From: Proteobacteria bacterium HN_bin10
Lineage (GTDB): Bacteria > Pseudomonadota > Alphaproteobacteria > Caulobacterales > Aquidulcibacteraceae
Reading direction: 5' to 3'
NCBI GenBank assembly: GCA_002083515.1
Contig: LWDN01000084.1
Coordinates: 43,940 to 69,399, forward strand
Length of the DNA stretch: 25,460 nt
Every line of letters begins with the position of its first letter. Positions within the stretch are counted from its first letter, which is position 1. Position numbers and translations under genes: made by a program. Under the pieces are notes generated by a model. It did no database searches, was not told the DNA's origin, and saw only the letters and a program-made list of their open reading frames with translations. Below are positions 15,241 to 24,527 of this stretch, in pieces.

Positions 15241-15256
15241 TTCAGCGTGGGCCTAG

Positions 15257-15595
15257 ATGAGCGGCGGCGGTTACTGGGATGACGAAGAGGAGGGCGGCGG
15301 GGCCGACGGCCGCGCCGGCGCCCAAACCGTCACCCGCACCAAGAAGCCGTCGCTCTACCGCGTGTTGCTGCTGAACGACGATTACACGCCGATGGAATTC
15401 GTCGTTTATGTGCTCGAGCGCTTCTTCCAGAAGACGCGCGAGGAGGCGACCACGATCATGCTGCACGTCCACCAGAATGGCGTTGGGCTGTGCGGGGTAT
15501 TCACCTACGAAGTGGCCGAGACCAAGGTCGCTCAAGTTTTGGATCTGGCGCGGCGGCACGAACATCCGCTGCAATGCACGATGGAAAAGGAATAG
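15257..15595 (+). CDS. clpS: ClpS adaptor of the ClpAP protease
   Basis: ClpS recognises N-end-rule substrates (N-terminal Phe, Leu, Trp, Tyr) and delivers them to ClpA. The 112-residue protein has the usual flexible acidic/Gly-rich N-terminal extension (about residues 1-28). The core folds around YRVLLLNDDYTPMEFVVYVL, which forms the N-degron pocket, and continues with the HVHQNGVGLCGVFTYEVAETK block. The family length and C-terminal HPLQCTMEKE are normal. The ribosome site is weak. clpA begins 6 bases after the stop, so the two form an operon. Paired GANTC sites lie upstream. Confidence 0.96.
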   Translation: MSGGGYWDDEEEGGGADGRAGAQTVTRTKKPSLYRVLLLNDDYTPMEFVVYVLERFFQKTREEATTIMLHVHQNGVGLCGVFTYEVAETKVAQVLDLARRHEHPLQCTMEKE

Positions 15596-15601
15596 GCCCG
15601 G

Positions 15602-17920
<2,319 letters not shown>

Positions 17921-17930
17921 AGCGTTCGTG

Positions 17931-18362
17931 ATGAGGGTGTCGGCGATCGCCGCCGCGTTGGCGCTTGGCGCCTGCGCGACCGCCTCCGCGCAGATGGCGC
18001 CGCTTCCGATGGCGCTCTGCGCCGGCTGGCAAGGCGAACGCACATGCGAGTTGTTGCAGGAGGACGCGCGGATCCGCGTGCTCCGCTGCACGTTTCAGCC
18101 GGGCGTCGGTCACGAGATGCACTACCACCCGCCGCACTTCGGCTATGTGCTCGAAGGCGAAAGCACGATGCGCATCACCACGGCGGACGGGGTTGTCGAT
18201 CGGCCGGTGCGCGCCGGCGGCTCATTCAGCAACGAGCGCGAGATCGTGCACGAGGCGCTCAACATCGGCGATCAGACTATGACGTACTTGATCGTTGAGA
18301 AGAAGTACGAGGATACGCGCGCGGCCGAAGCCATCGCAGAGGGTCTTTGCGTCAGCGACTAG
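17931..18362 (+). CDS. Exported cupin-domain protein
   Basis: This 143-residue protein has an N-terminal signal sequence. ALGAC at residues 11-15 resembles a lipobox, and TASA-Q at 17-21 would alternatively suit signal peptidase I, so it is either a lipoprotein or periplasmic. The rest is one cupin barrel. The metal-site motif HEMHYHPPHFGYVLEGE (61-77) offers H64, H66 and E75, and the second cupin motif is around HEALNIGD. Cupins of this kind bind a metal and a small ligand, but substrate and reaction cannot be assigned. The ATG at 17931 is preferred to the GTG at 17928. It follows clpA by 10 bases, probably by read-through rather than shared function. Confidence 0.8.
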   Translation: MRVSAIAAALALGACATASAQMAPLPMALCAGWQGERTCELLQEDARIRVLRCTFQPGVGHEMHYHPPHFGYVLEGESTMRITTADGVVDRPVRAGGSFSNEREIVHEALNIGDQTMTYLIVEKKYEDTRAAEAIAEGLCVSD

Positions 18363-18366
18363 CGCA

Positions 18367-18509
18367 CCCCTCTCGCGGTTAAGGAGAGGGTGTCTGCGAA
18401 GCAGACGGGTGAGGTTTACCGAGGCCAGCAGAACGAAACGCCGCGCCATCTTCTGGGCGCGCAGCAAACCTCATCCGGCCCTTCGGGCCACCTCAACCAG
18501 GAGAAGGGG
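18367..18509. repeat. REP/BIME-like palindromic element between cupin and HIT genes
   Basis: A long imperfect palindrome fills the convergent gap. Stem CCCTCTC/GAGAGGG occupies 18368-18374 and 18384-18390. Stem GTCTGC/GCAGAC occupies 18392-18397 and 18401-18406. GGCCC-TTC-GGGCC occupies 18477-18489. The outer arms GGGTGAGGTTT (near 18407) and AAACCTCATCC (near 18466) face each other. The GGGTGAGG/CCTCANCC arms are shared with the cluster inside the TIR-FGE gene. Confidence 0.75.
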
Positions 18510-18516
18510 CGCGCAC

Positions 18517-18951
18517 TCAAAGCGCAGCCGCGATCTCGGCGGCGATCTGCTGCAGTTCGGCGATGTTCGCCTGTTTGCCGTGGTTGTGACCGGCAAGGCG
18601 AACGCCCGCGTAGCGTGGGATAATGTGAAAATGCAGATGGAAGATGGTCTGCCCGGCGTCTTCGCCATTGAACTGCGTGACCGTGATCCCATCCGGTTTC
18701 AGCGCTTTTTCCGTGGCGATGGCGAGGCGATGCACGCGCTCCATCAGCGGCGCGACGCGGCTGGCGGGCAGTTCGAGAAAATTCCGCGCCCGCACGTTCT
18801 TTGGGACGACTAGGACGTGCCCGCGGGCTTGCGGGAAAATGTCCATGAAGGCGAGGACCTCATCGTCTTCAAAGACCTTGACCGCCGGAATCTCGCCGCG
18901 TAGAATTTTGGCGAACAGGTTGTTGTCGTCGTAAGTTCCGTGCAGGCTCAT
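18517..18951 (-). CDS. HIT-family nucleotide hydrolase/transferase (Hint branch)
   Basis: This 144-residue HIT protein belongs to the HinT-like branch, cytoplasmic enzymes that hydrolyse AMP-lysine, adenosine phosphoramidates or similar nucleotides. The histidine triad FHLHFHIIPR places H105, H107 and H109, with H107 or H109 as the nucleophile. The N-terminal FAKILRGEIPAVKVFEDD and the HVLVVPK segment are typical. AGGAG at 18960-18964 is a good ribosome site. The gene is divergent from the DUF4287 gene, with about 30 bases between starts, and convergent with the cupin gene across the palindromic element. The physiological substrate is unknown. Confidence 0.92.
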   Translation of the reverse strand: MSLHGTYDDNNLFAKILRGEIPAVKVFEDDEVLAFMDIFPQARGHVLVVPKNVRARNFLELPASRVAPLMERVHRLAIATEKALKPDGITVTQFNGEDAGQTIFHLHFHIIPRYAGVRLAGHNHGKQANIAELQQIAAEIAAAL

Positions 18952-18981
18952 GGGCGGCGCTCCTGACGACGAGGTGTAGCG

Positions 18982-19578
18982 ATGGCGAAGGCGGCTGCAA
19001 AGACGGCGAAGGCGGTGCTAACCGAACGTCAGCAGAAATGGTTCGCCAGCCTCGAAGCGAGCCTGGAGCGCGACACGGGCAAGACGATTGCCGAGTGGGT
19101 GAAAATCGCCAAGAAATGCCCGGAGACGACGCCGGGCAAGCGTGCGCAATGGCTGCGTGAAAAATACAGCCTCGGCGTCAATCGCATCGCGCATATCCTC
19201 TCCGTCGCCTTTCCCCAAGGCCCGGGCTGGGACGAGCCCGATGCGCTGTTGGAGCAGCTCTGGAAAGATAAGGAGAGCCGCGCGATCTACGATGCGGTGG
19301 CGAAGTTGGTGCGCAAGGAATTTCCCGAGGCCGTCATCGGCCCGCGCAAGACGTTTGTTTCGTTCTCGCGCAAGATCCAGTTCGCGGCGATCATTCCGGT
19401 GAAAGGCGGCAAGGCTGAGCTTGGCCTGCCGCTGCCTGTCAGTACGAGCAAACGCCTCTTGCCGATGAAGCGACGTCCGTGGGCAGAGAAGCACACCGGC
19501 CTGCTCGTGCTCTCGTCACCGAAAGACGTAGACGCTGAAGCGAAGCGGCTGCTGAAACTTGCCTGGGAGAAGGGTTAA
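18982..19578 (+). CDS. DUF4287/DUF5655-like protein
   Basis: This 198-residue soluble protein appears to have two parts. The N-terminal half (about residues 15-75: WFASLEASLERDTGKTIAEW and the REKYSLGVNRIAHIL helix) matches the DUF4287 pattern. The C-terminal half (about 100-198), with FVSFSRKIQFAAIIPVKGGKAELGL, resembles DUF5655, a small domain often found with it. Molecular function is unknown. No catalytic residues are evident. The ATG at 18982 has GAGG seven bases upstream. Its stop overlaps that of the SDR gene on the other strand within TTAA at 19575-19578. Confidence 0.75.
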   Translation: MAKAAAKTAKAVLTERQQKWFASLEASLERDTGKTIAEWVKIAKKCPETTPGKRAQWLREKYSLGVNRIAHILSVAFPQGPGWDEPDALLEQLWKDKESRAIYDAVAKLVRKEFPEAVIGPRKTFVSFSRKIQFAAIIPVKGGKAELGLPLPVSTSKRLLPMKRRPWAEKHTGLLVLSSPKDVDAEAKRLLKLAWEKG

Positions 19579-20381
19579 GTCGCCGGCGATTGCAGGTTGC
19601 GCACGATCTTGAGCAAGTTCTCGCGCGGCAGGAACTTGCCCACGCCAGCAATGAACTTGTTGTTCATGCCGGTGACGACGACGCGCTTGTTGCGCTTCCA
19701 AGCTTCATACCCGGCGCGCGCGACCGGCGCCGAGGCCATCGCGGCGCCGGCGTTCTTGGCGAGATTGGTCTTGCCGGTGCCGGCGCGTTCGCGGAACTTA
19801 GAGACAGTCGGGCCGGGGCAGAGGCAGCTGACATGCACGCCCGTGCCGCGCGCTTCCTCCCACAGCGCTTCGGAGAACGAAAGCACGTAGGCTTTCGAGG
19901 CGTAGTAGTTCGCCATCAGCGGGCCGGGCTGGAACGCGGCGGTTGAAGCGACGTTCAAGACGCCGCCGCGCTTGTTGGCGAGCATGCGGTCCCAATAGAG
20001 ATAGGTGAGTTCGACCAAAGCGCGCACGTTCAGGTCGATCATGCCAAGTTGGGTGGCGAGGTCGGACGAGGTGAGCGCGCCGGCGTGGCCGTAGCCGGCA
20101 TTGTTGACGACGACATCGACGTTCAAGCCCCGCTCGGCGATCTTCGCCGCGACCGCCGAACCGCCGCCATGAGCGCCAAGGTCCTGCGCGATGACATGCG
20201 CTTTCACGCCGTGCGCCGAGGCGAGCCGGTTTGCGACTTCGCCGAGCGCACCTTCGCTACGGGCGGTGAGGATGAGATCGTAGCCGTCGCGGGCGAAGCA
20301 CTCGGCCAGATCGACGCCGATGCCGGCGGAAGCGCCGGTGACCAGAGCCGTCTGACCCAGCCCGAGTTTACGTCGCGCCAT
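19575..20381 (-). CDS. Short-chain dehydrogenase/reductase
   Basis: This 268-residue classical SDR oxidoreductase uses NAD(P)(H). The Rossmann signature TGASAGIG is at residues 15-22, NNAG at 93-96, the catalytic Ser at 146 and YxxxK at Y159/K163. The RS after the second strand (TARSEG, 39-44) suggests NADP preference. The ATG at 20381 is chosen because GGGAGA lies just upstream and the Rossmann strand begins nine residues in. A much longer in-frame extension would run through the NUDIX gene region and has no domain content. The substrate is unknown. Divergent from the NUDIX gene; end-to-end with the DUF4287 gene. Confidence 0.92.
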   Translation of the reverse strand: MARRKLGLGQTALVTGASAGIGVDLAECFARDGYDLILTARSEGALGEVANRLASAHGVKAHVIAQDLGAHGGGSAVAAKIAERGLNVDVVVNNAGYGHAGALTSSDLATQLGMIDLNVRALVELTYLYWDRMLANKRGGVLNVASTAAFQPGPLMANYYASKAYVLSFSEALWEEARGTGVHVSCLCPGPTVSKFRERAGTGKTNLAKNAGAAMASAPVARAGYEAWKRNKRVVVTGMNNKFIAGVGKFLPRENLLKIVRNLQSPAT

Positions 20382-20466
20382 CTTGTTTCTCCCGATTTTC
20401 GCGCGCGACGATAGGCGCATGCGGTCCCGCTTCCAACCGGAAGCGCCGACCGTGCTAGGAGGGCGC

Positions 20467-21135
20467 ATGAGCGCCAACGAGTTCAAGCTCAATGCCGACG
20501 AGAAGCCGTTCGATCTCCCCGAGGGCGCGAGGCCCAAGGCCGCGCGGCCGCGCGACGCCGCCACTTTGATCCTGGTTCGGGGCGGGCGCGAAGTGATGAT
20601 GGGCCAGCGCTCGAAGGGCCACGTCTTCATGCCCGACAAATGGGTGTTTCCGGGCGGCCGGGTCGATCCGGGCGATGCCCGCGCGAGGGCCGCCACGGAA
20701 CTGACGGCGGAAACCGAGGCGCTTCTCCGCCTGGGCGGGATCGTGCGCCGACCGCCGCGGGCCTTCGCCCTGGCGGCCGTGCGCGAGACCCTGGAAGAGG
20801 CAGGCCTCAGGCTTGGCGGTCCGCAAGGGCCGGAACTCGACAAGCTCAGCTTCGTCGCTCGGGCCATCACCCCCCCGTACCGGCCGCGCCGGTTCGACGC
20901 CCGCTTCTTCCTGGCCGATTCCGAGCAGGTGCTGGCCGACGATAAGCCCGCCATAGGCGAAGAATTGCTGCATGTACGGTGGTTTAGCCTCGACGAGGCG
21001 GAGGCGCTCGACCTGCCCTCGATTACCCGGTTCGTGCTGAAGGAGGTTCGCGCCCGGCTAGGCGGGGAGGCCGTTCGGCCGCCGTTTCTGCGCTGGAGCC
21101 GGGGCGCCCATACCCTGGAGCGGCTTACGAGTTGA
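20467..21135 (+). CDS. NUDIX hydrolase (NUDT7/NUDT19-like, interrupted Nudix box)
   Basis: This 222-residue NUDIX protein should cleave nucleoside-diphosphate-linked substrates; CoA-type diphosphates are possible by analogy with NUDT7/19. The box is split. WVFPGGRVDPGD is at residues 59-70 and the catalytic RETLEEAG helix at 106-113, with about 27 more residues between them than the canonical GX5EX7REUXEEXG spacing allows. Such an insert is known in the NUDT19 group. AGGAGGG at 20456-20462 is a strong ribosome site for the ATG at 20467, so in-frame upstream ATGs are rejected. A 7-bp hairpin CGCTTCC/GGAAGCG (20426-20443) lies in the leader. The rpmG promoter overlaps the stop codon. Confidence 0.9.
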   Translation: MSANEFKLNADEKPFDLPEGARPKAARPRDAATLILVRGGREVMMGQRSKGHVFMPDKWVFPGGRVDPGDARARAATELTAETEALLRLGGIVRRPPRAFALAAVRETLEEAGLRLGGPQGPELDKLSFVARAITPPYRPRRFDARFFLADSEQVLADDKPAIGEELLHVRWFSLDEAEALDLPSITRFVLKEVRARLGGEAVRPPFLRWSRGAHTLERLTS

Positions 21136-21159
21136 CTTATGCGGCGCGGTCCCTATTTT
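21132..21159 (+). promoter_or_regulatory. rpmG promoter
   Basis: TTGACT (21132-21137), 16 bases, then TATTTT (21154-21159), about 40 bases before the rpmG start. The -35 box contains the stop codon of the NUDIX gene. Confidence 0.6.
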
Positions 21160-21198
21160 CGCGCGCTTCCTTGAACCCGAGTAATCCGAGCCCGACCC

Positions 21199-21366
21199 AT
21201 GGCTAAGCCGACTGTCATCAAGATCCGTCTCAATTCGACGGCCGACACGGGCTATTTCTACGTGACCAAGAAGAACCCGCGCACGAAGACCGAAAAGCTC
21301 AAGTTCAAGAAGTACGACCCGATCGCGAAAAAGCACGTCGAGTTCGTCGAAGGCAAGATTAAGTAG
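21199..21366 (+). CDS. rpmG: 50S ribosomal protein L33 (cysteine-free form)
   Basis: This 55-residue protein is the bL33 subunit of the large ribosomal subunit. MAKPTVIKIRLNSTADTG, FYVTKKNPR and KLKFKKYDPIAKKHV are clear L33 signatures, and the length is exactly normal. The zinc-binding cysteine pairs are absent, so this is the zinc-independent C-minus type usual in alphaproteobacteria. It is a single gene with its own promoter. A weak GGCGC/GCGCC hairpin follows the stop codon. Confidence 0.97.
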   Translation: MAKPTVIKIRLNSTADTGYFYVTKKNPRTKTEKLKFKKYDPIAKKHVEFVEGKIK

Positions 21367-21382
21367 GCGCCGAGCGCCCCCG

Positions 21383-21769
21383 CTAGACCTTCTCCACCGC
21401 GCCTTTGTACTGCGCCACCAGCTTATCTGATGTCAGCAGGGTGAAGCCCTCGGTGCGCGCTTGCGCCAGCAGCATGCGGTCGAAGGGATCCTTGTGAAGC
21501 GCCGGCAGTTCGTTGACCGCCGCCGCGTGCTCGCTGCTGATCGCCAACTCGCTCCAGCCATTGTCCAATAGGGCGCGGCGCAGGCGCCGGGGCTCGACGT
21601 CGAAATCGGCGCGGCCAAGGGCGCGTTTGATGGCGGTTTCCCAAATGCTCGCCGCGCTGAACCAGGGCTGGGCCCCGGCGTCGTCCAGCCGCTGGCGCGC
21701 CGATTTGGAAAGCTTCTTCGGCACGATGGTGGCCCACAGCAAAAGGTGGGTATCGACCAGATAGTTCAT
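21383..21769 (-). CDS. vapC: VapC-type PIN-domain toxin
   Basis: This 128-residue PIN-domain ribonuclease is a type II toxin. The acidic active site is visible as D6 (YLVDTHLLLW), E44 (SIWETAIK), D94/D97 (KDPFDRMLLAQA) and D115 (TLLTSDKLV). The pattern is that of the COG3744 group that pairs with Phd/YefM-type antitoxins. Its start overlaps the antitoxin stop by four bases, giving translational coupling. All catalytic residues are present, so it looks functional. The RNA target is unknown. It lies immediately downstream of the AAA+ operon on the same strand. Confidence 0.92.
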   Translation of the reverse strand: MNYLVDTHLLLWATIVPKKLSKSARQRLDDAGAQPWFSAASIWETAIKRALGRADFDVEPRRLRRALLDNGWSELAISSEHAAAVNELPALHKDPFDRMLLAQARTEGFTLLTSDKLVAQYKGAVEKV

Positions 21770-22008
21770 TCCCCGACGCCGAACAGTTGGGCGATCTCCT
21801 CCCGGCCCATGCTGTCGAAATCGTCGGGCACGCTGAACTCGCCGGCGAGAAAGCCCAGGCGCTTCTTCGGTTTTGCATCGGCCTCTAGGGCCTCGACCCG
21901 CACCATGGGTTTGCCGGCCTTGGCGATAATGAAGCTCTCGCCCTGCGCGGCGCGCTCAACCAGCCGCGACAGGTGGGTCTTCGCCTCATGGATGTTGACG
22001 GTTTTCAT
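21766..22008 (-). CDS. vapB: Phd/YefM-type antitoxin (VapB role)
   Basis: This 80-residue antitoxin starts MKTVNIHEAKTHLSRLVERA, the canonical Phd/YefM DNA-binding half. SFIIAKAGKPMVRVEAL follows, then a C-terminal tail rich in acidic and hydrophobic residues that should wrap the toxin. It binds VapC and, with it, represses the operon. A 25-base inverted repeat directly upstream of the start codon is the likely operator. It overlaps vapC by four bases. The gene lies 44 bases downstream of the HORMA-like gene. Confidence 0.92.
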   Translation of the reverse strand: MKTVNIHEAKTHLSRLVERAAQGESFIIAKAGKPMVRVEALEADAKPKKRLGFLAGEFSVPDDFDSMGREEIAQLFGVGE

Positions 22009-22013
22009 CGTCC

Positions 22014-22038
22014 AAACTTAGTCTATAAGACCTAGTTT
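22014..22038 (-). promoter_or_regulatory. Putative vapBC operator
   Basis: A 25-base inverted repeat with arms AAACT-N2-GTCT (left) and AGAC-N2-AGTTT (right) starts five bases upstream of the antitoxin ATG. On the minus strand TTGACT (22039-22044) abuts it as a possible -35 box, so the repressor would cover the promoter. Confidence 0.6.
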
Positions 22039-22052
22039 AGTCAAGCCTTCCC

Positions 22053-22655
22053 TTAGTATTCACGCACGGTAACGCCGGCTTCTTTCAATTCGACCGGACT
22101 GCCAGTGATTTCACGCTTTAACGCCGCTTGCTTCAAGATCGCGTGATCATCGTCCGAGAGCGGCACAAAGCCCAATTCTCTCGATGCGGCGAGGGCGCGG
22201 TCGCGAACCGAGGGGTCGTCGCGACTGTCAGTGCGCCAGTTAACGTACCACTTAAGAGTGTTGATTCCCTCAGCACGAAAGCGCCGCTCCAAATACCAAA
22301 TGACGTCGCTGAGTGCTGGTGATATCACATCTGTAATAACTTCGCCCTTTCGCACGCTAACTTCAATTTCGTCGCTATCTTTGCGTTGAACGATCGCGCC
22401 GTGCAGCTGCCAATTGATTTCTAGGATAGCGTGCACAAAGAGTTCGCCGTTGGGTCGCAAAAATACGAGTTCAACACTGCGGATGAGCTTGTCGGCGACT
22501 ATGGCGCGATCAAGTGTGCTTTCGAGAGCGCTTTTCGAGCCTTCGAATCTCATGCTCAATTGATGAGCGAGATCAGCAAAACGCATGATTATCAGCTTTA
22601 GTGCGACCACGCGTTTGACGCGGGCACGAGCGTTCGAGGCGGAGGAGGATGTCAT
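22053..22655 (-). CDS. Unknown 200-residue protein, possibly HORMA-fold partner of the AAA+ ATPase
   Basis: No named family is certain. The 200 residues suggest helices at about 10-55, a beta hairpin (SVELVFLRPNGELFVHAILEINW), a charged stretch, a helix (ALSDVIWYLERRFRAEG), a strand (LKWYVNWRTDS) and a long C-terminal tail. This order, with a helical N-terminus, paired strands ending near a Trp, a central helix, a strand and a movable tail, recalls bacterial HORMA proteins of CBASS operons. The comparison is from memory, not alignment. Its ATG overlaps the AAA+ stop by four bases (ATGA), so it is translationally coupled to a remodeller ATPase, the usual partner of HORMA proteins. Codons look less GC-rich than in neighbours, suggesting transfer. 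The protein is almost certainly expressed; the fold is a hypothesis. Confidence 0.65.
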   Translation of the reverse strand: MTSSSASNARARVKRVVALKLIIMRFADLAHQLSMRFEGSKSALESTLDRAIVADKLIRSVELVFLRPNGELFVHAILEINWQLHGAIVQRKDSDEIEVSVRKGEVITDVISPALSDVIWYLERRFRAEGINTLKWYVNWRTDSRDDPSVRDRALAASRELGFVPLSDDDHAILKQAALKREITGSPVELKEAGVTVREY

Positions 22656-23461
22656 CTCAAGTGCGAGTATGTCGAGCGCTCGGCGAGCAGGGTTTTGCCA
22701 ATTTCGAGGAAGTGGCGAAGCTTCATAGTCTTAAGCATTTCGTCGGCAATGTTGAGCGCCTCAGTGTGCTCCAGTTCCCGGAGGGCCGGATTGTCTTCGA
22801 AGATTCCAAAGATTGCTTCATGGGCGATTTCGTCGAGGAGTCCAAAGCCATGATCGCGGGAAAACTCTCGATCTAGTCGCCCCTGTTCGGAAGTCGTCAA
22901 GAAAGGAAATTTGGTTGCAACAATCGCCAGGCGTTCTTGTTCGGAGGGCACCCAATTCCAAATTTGGGCGCGTCCTGACCGCACGAGAGGGGCGTGAAAG
23001 CCGCTCATCTCATTGGCGGTCGCTATAATTGGGACGCGAAAGACATTCACTCCAAAGAATTTTCGCGGGTTGTCGCAGAGGCTCATGAGGGTGACGGTCA
23101 GGAGTTGGGTGTTCTGCGAATAGCTCGTGTGGTCCTTCCGGCTGAGGATCGAAAGGTCGAGGTCGTCTATTACGATGGCAGCAGGTGACTTCGTGGAGAT
23201 GTGCCGGGAGGCGCGTTCGTAAACAGCGCTAAGCTCGTCGCTCGCAACACGCTCGTCGCCCGCCAATTTGCCCGCTGAGAGATCGAAGCACTCAACCTTG
23301 AGTGCGCTTAAGGCTGCTCGGATTTGAGTTGATTTGCCCACGCCTTTGGGGCCGTGAATGATTAGCATCAACGGCCATCGCCGGTGATGGTACCAATCGT
23401 TCATAAAGATGTGTTTGTCGACTTGGCGTTGAAAGCGCGGCGCGACCCAAATGTCATTCAT
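22652..23461 (-). CDS. Rubisco-activase-like AAA+ ATPase
   Basis: This 269-residue single-ring AAA+ protein has Walker A GPKGVGKS (37-44), Walker B AIVIDDLDL (95-103), sensor 1 in PIIATANE (144-151) and arginine-finger candidates R161 and R164 in LVRSGR. Several blocks follow Rubisco activase closely: APRF at the N-terminus, LSAGKLAGD, TVTLMSLCDNP, and the run from VPIIATANE through APLVRSGR to W-x-PSEQER. No Rubisco or Calvin-cycle gene is near, so it is a relative and not activase itself. AAA+ proteins of this type remodel a partner protein. The ATG at 23461, with GAGG nine bases before it, is preferred to an in-frame TTG at 23476. It overlaps both neighbours: eight bases with the membrane protein and four with the HORMA-like gene. 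Confidence 0.85.
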   Translation of the reverse strand: MNDIWVAPRFQRQVDKHIFMNDWYHHRRWPLMLIIHGPKGVGKSTQIRAALSALKVECFDLSAGKLAGDERVASDELSAVYERASRHISTKSPAAIVIDDLDLSILSRKDHTSYSQNTQLLTVTLMSLCDNPRKFFGVNVFRVPIIATANEMSGFHAPLVRSGRAQIWNWVPSEQERLAIVATKFPFLTTSEQGRLDREFSRDHGFGLLDEIAHEAIFGIFEDNPALRELEHTEALNIADEMLKTMKLRHFLEIGKTLLAERSTYSHLR

Positions 23462-23921
23462 AGGAGCGCGCCTCAAATTCTCCGGGGTGAATGCTGGTCA
23501 AACGTTCTTCAAGTTCAATCCAATCGACTTCGCCAGAATCAACGCCATGTGTTTGTTGTGGGGCAGAAGGCATTTTGAATGCCGTGGAAGCATTTGTTGG
23601 TCGGCCCCAAATCGAGTCTTGCGTATCGTGCTGTTTGGACGCGCTTCTTTCCGCTTGTGGCAAGTGATCGGCGGTCGGTTCTTCGGGCCCAATGGTTGGC
23701 GGCAGCTGCTTCGGCGGTCGGGGCGGTTGAGGGGGCGACACAATGCCAGACGGGTCGACCATCTCTTGATTGCGAAGGTCGAGCGCGGTCTTCGTCGCGC
23801 CAACAAAATTGCTATAGATCATCACGAGACCACCAACGATCGCGATGGCGATGGCGATGGCGGAAAGCGCGATCAAGCCCCAACTTGGGTCGTCAACCGG
23901 TAGTGTCGGCAATCCTGACAA
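23454..23921 (-). CDS. Single-pass membrane protein, first gene of the AAA+ operon
   Basis: This 155-residue protein is not recognised. It has one strongly hydrophobic segment (about residues 15-36, Ala/Ile-rich), a Pro-rich cytoplasmic or periplasmic linker (about 57-80, SPPQPPRPPKQLPP), and a polar, acidic C-terminus with DWIELEERL. The start is uncertain. No ATG precedes the membrane segment; TTG at 23921 with GAGCGGGG eight bases upstream is chosen, and a GTG four codons earlier is an alternative. Its stop overlaps the AAA+ start by eight bases. It could be a membrane anchor, an effector or an adaptor for the ATPase. The same frame continues open into the thioesterase gene, but only this part is credible as coding. 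Confidence 0.6.
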   Translation of the reverse strand: MSGLPTLPVDDPSWGLIALSAIAIAIAIVGGLVMIYSNFVGATKTALDLRNQEMVDPSGIVSPPQPPRPPKQLPPTIGPEEPTADHLPQAERSASKQHDTQDSIWGRPTNASTAFKMPSAPQQTHGVDSGEVDWIELEERLTSIHPGEFEARSYE

Positions 23922-24070
23922 TGTTCGCACCCCGCTCGCAAGATGGCAAAACCGCGTCGGTAATTCAAGGAGGGTTGTCCCGCGCGCATTGGGCGAAATG
24001 TACAGACCTTGATGATCCGCGGGTTTTTGCTGCACTCTATGGCGAGGCAAGGGTGCCTTTTCAGGTTGCC

Positions 24071-24493
24071 TCACTTCGGATAGAGCACCATCTGCGTGCA
24101 GCGGAAGAGGGCGATGGTTTTGCCCTGCGTTTCGTTCCGAACCTCCGCGTCCCAGACCTGCGTTGTGCGTCCGCCATGGACGAGGCGGGCTTCGGTGGAG
24201 ATGAGGTCGCCCAACCGGCCGGTGCCGAGAAAGTTGGTTTTCAACTCGACCGTGGTGAACCCGGTCCCGCCCTCGGGCAGTGAGATGAAGCAGCCATAGC
24301 CGCACGCGGAATCGGCAAGCGTCACCACGCTGCCGGCATGCATGAAGCCGTTCGGCGCCATGTGATGTTCGCGCACGGCGAAGCGCCCGCGCACGAAGCC
24401 CTTGCGCGCCTCCAGCCATTCCAGGTTCAGATGATCGGGGAGTTTGCCGGCTTGGCGCTGGGTCAAGGGGCCGACATAGTCGATTTCGCTCAT
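24071..24493 (-). CDS. PaaI-type hotdog-fold thioesterase
   Basis: This 140-residue thioesterase of the 4HBT/PaaI family should hydrolyse acyl-CoA thioesters in the cytoplasm. The hotdog central helix motif NGFMHAGSVVTLADSACGY (residues 48-66) holds the oxyanion HAG (52-54) and the acidic D61. FTTVELKTNFLGTG provides the second conserved block. The length is typical. GAGG lies a few bases before the ATG. The substrate is not evident. It is divergent from the CinA-like gene by 34 bases, and 149 bases separate it from the membrane-protein gene of the AAA+ operon on the same strand. Confidence 0.9.
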   Translation of the reverse strand: MSEIDYVGPLTQRQAGKLPDHLNLEWLEARKGFVRGRFAVREHHMAPNGFMHAGSVVTLADSACGYGCFISLPEGGTGFTTVELKTNFLGTGRLGDLISTEARLVHGGRTTQVWDAEVRNETQGKTIALFRCTQMVLYPK

Positions 24494-24527
24494 TGGGAAC
24501 CTCGCATCGTGACGCTATCTTGCGCTC

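Noticed and set aside
20382..20954. N-terminal extension of the SDR across the NUDIX gene
   Set aside because: The SDR has a good ribosome site and ATG at 20381. The extension is Ser/Arg/Pro-rich and overlaps the NUDIX gene antisense.
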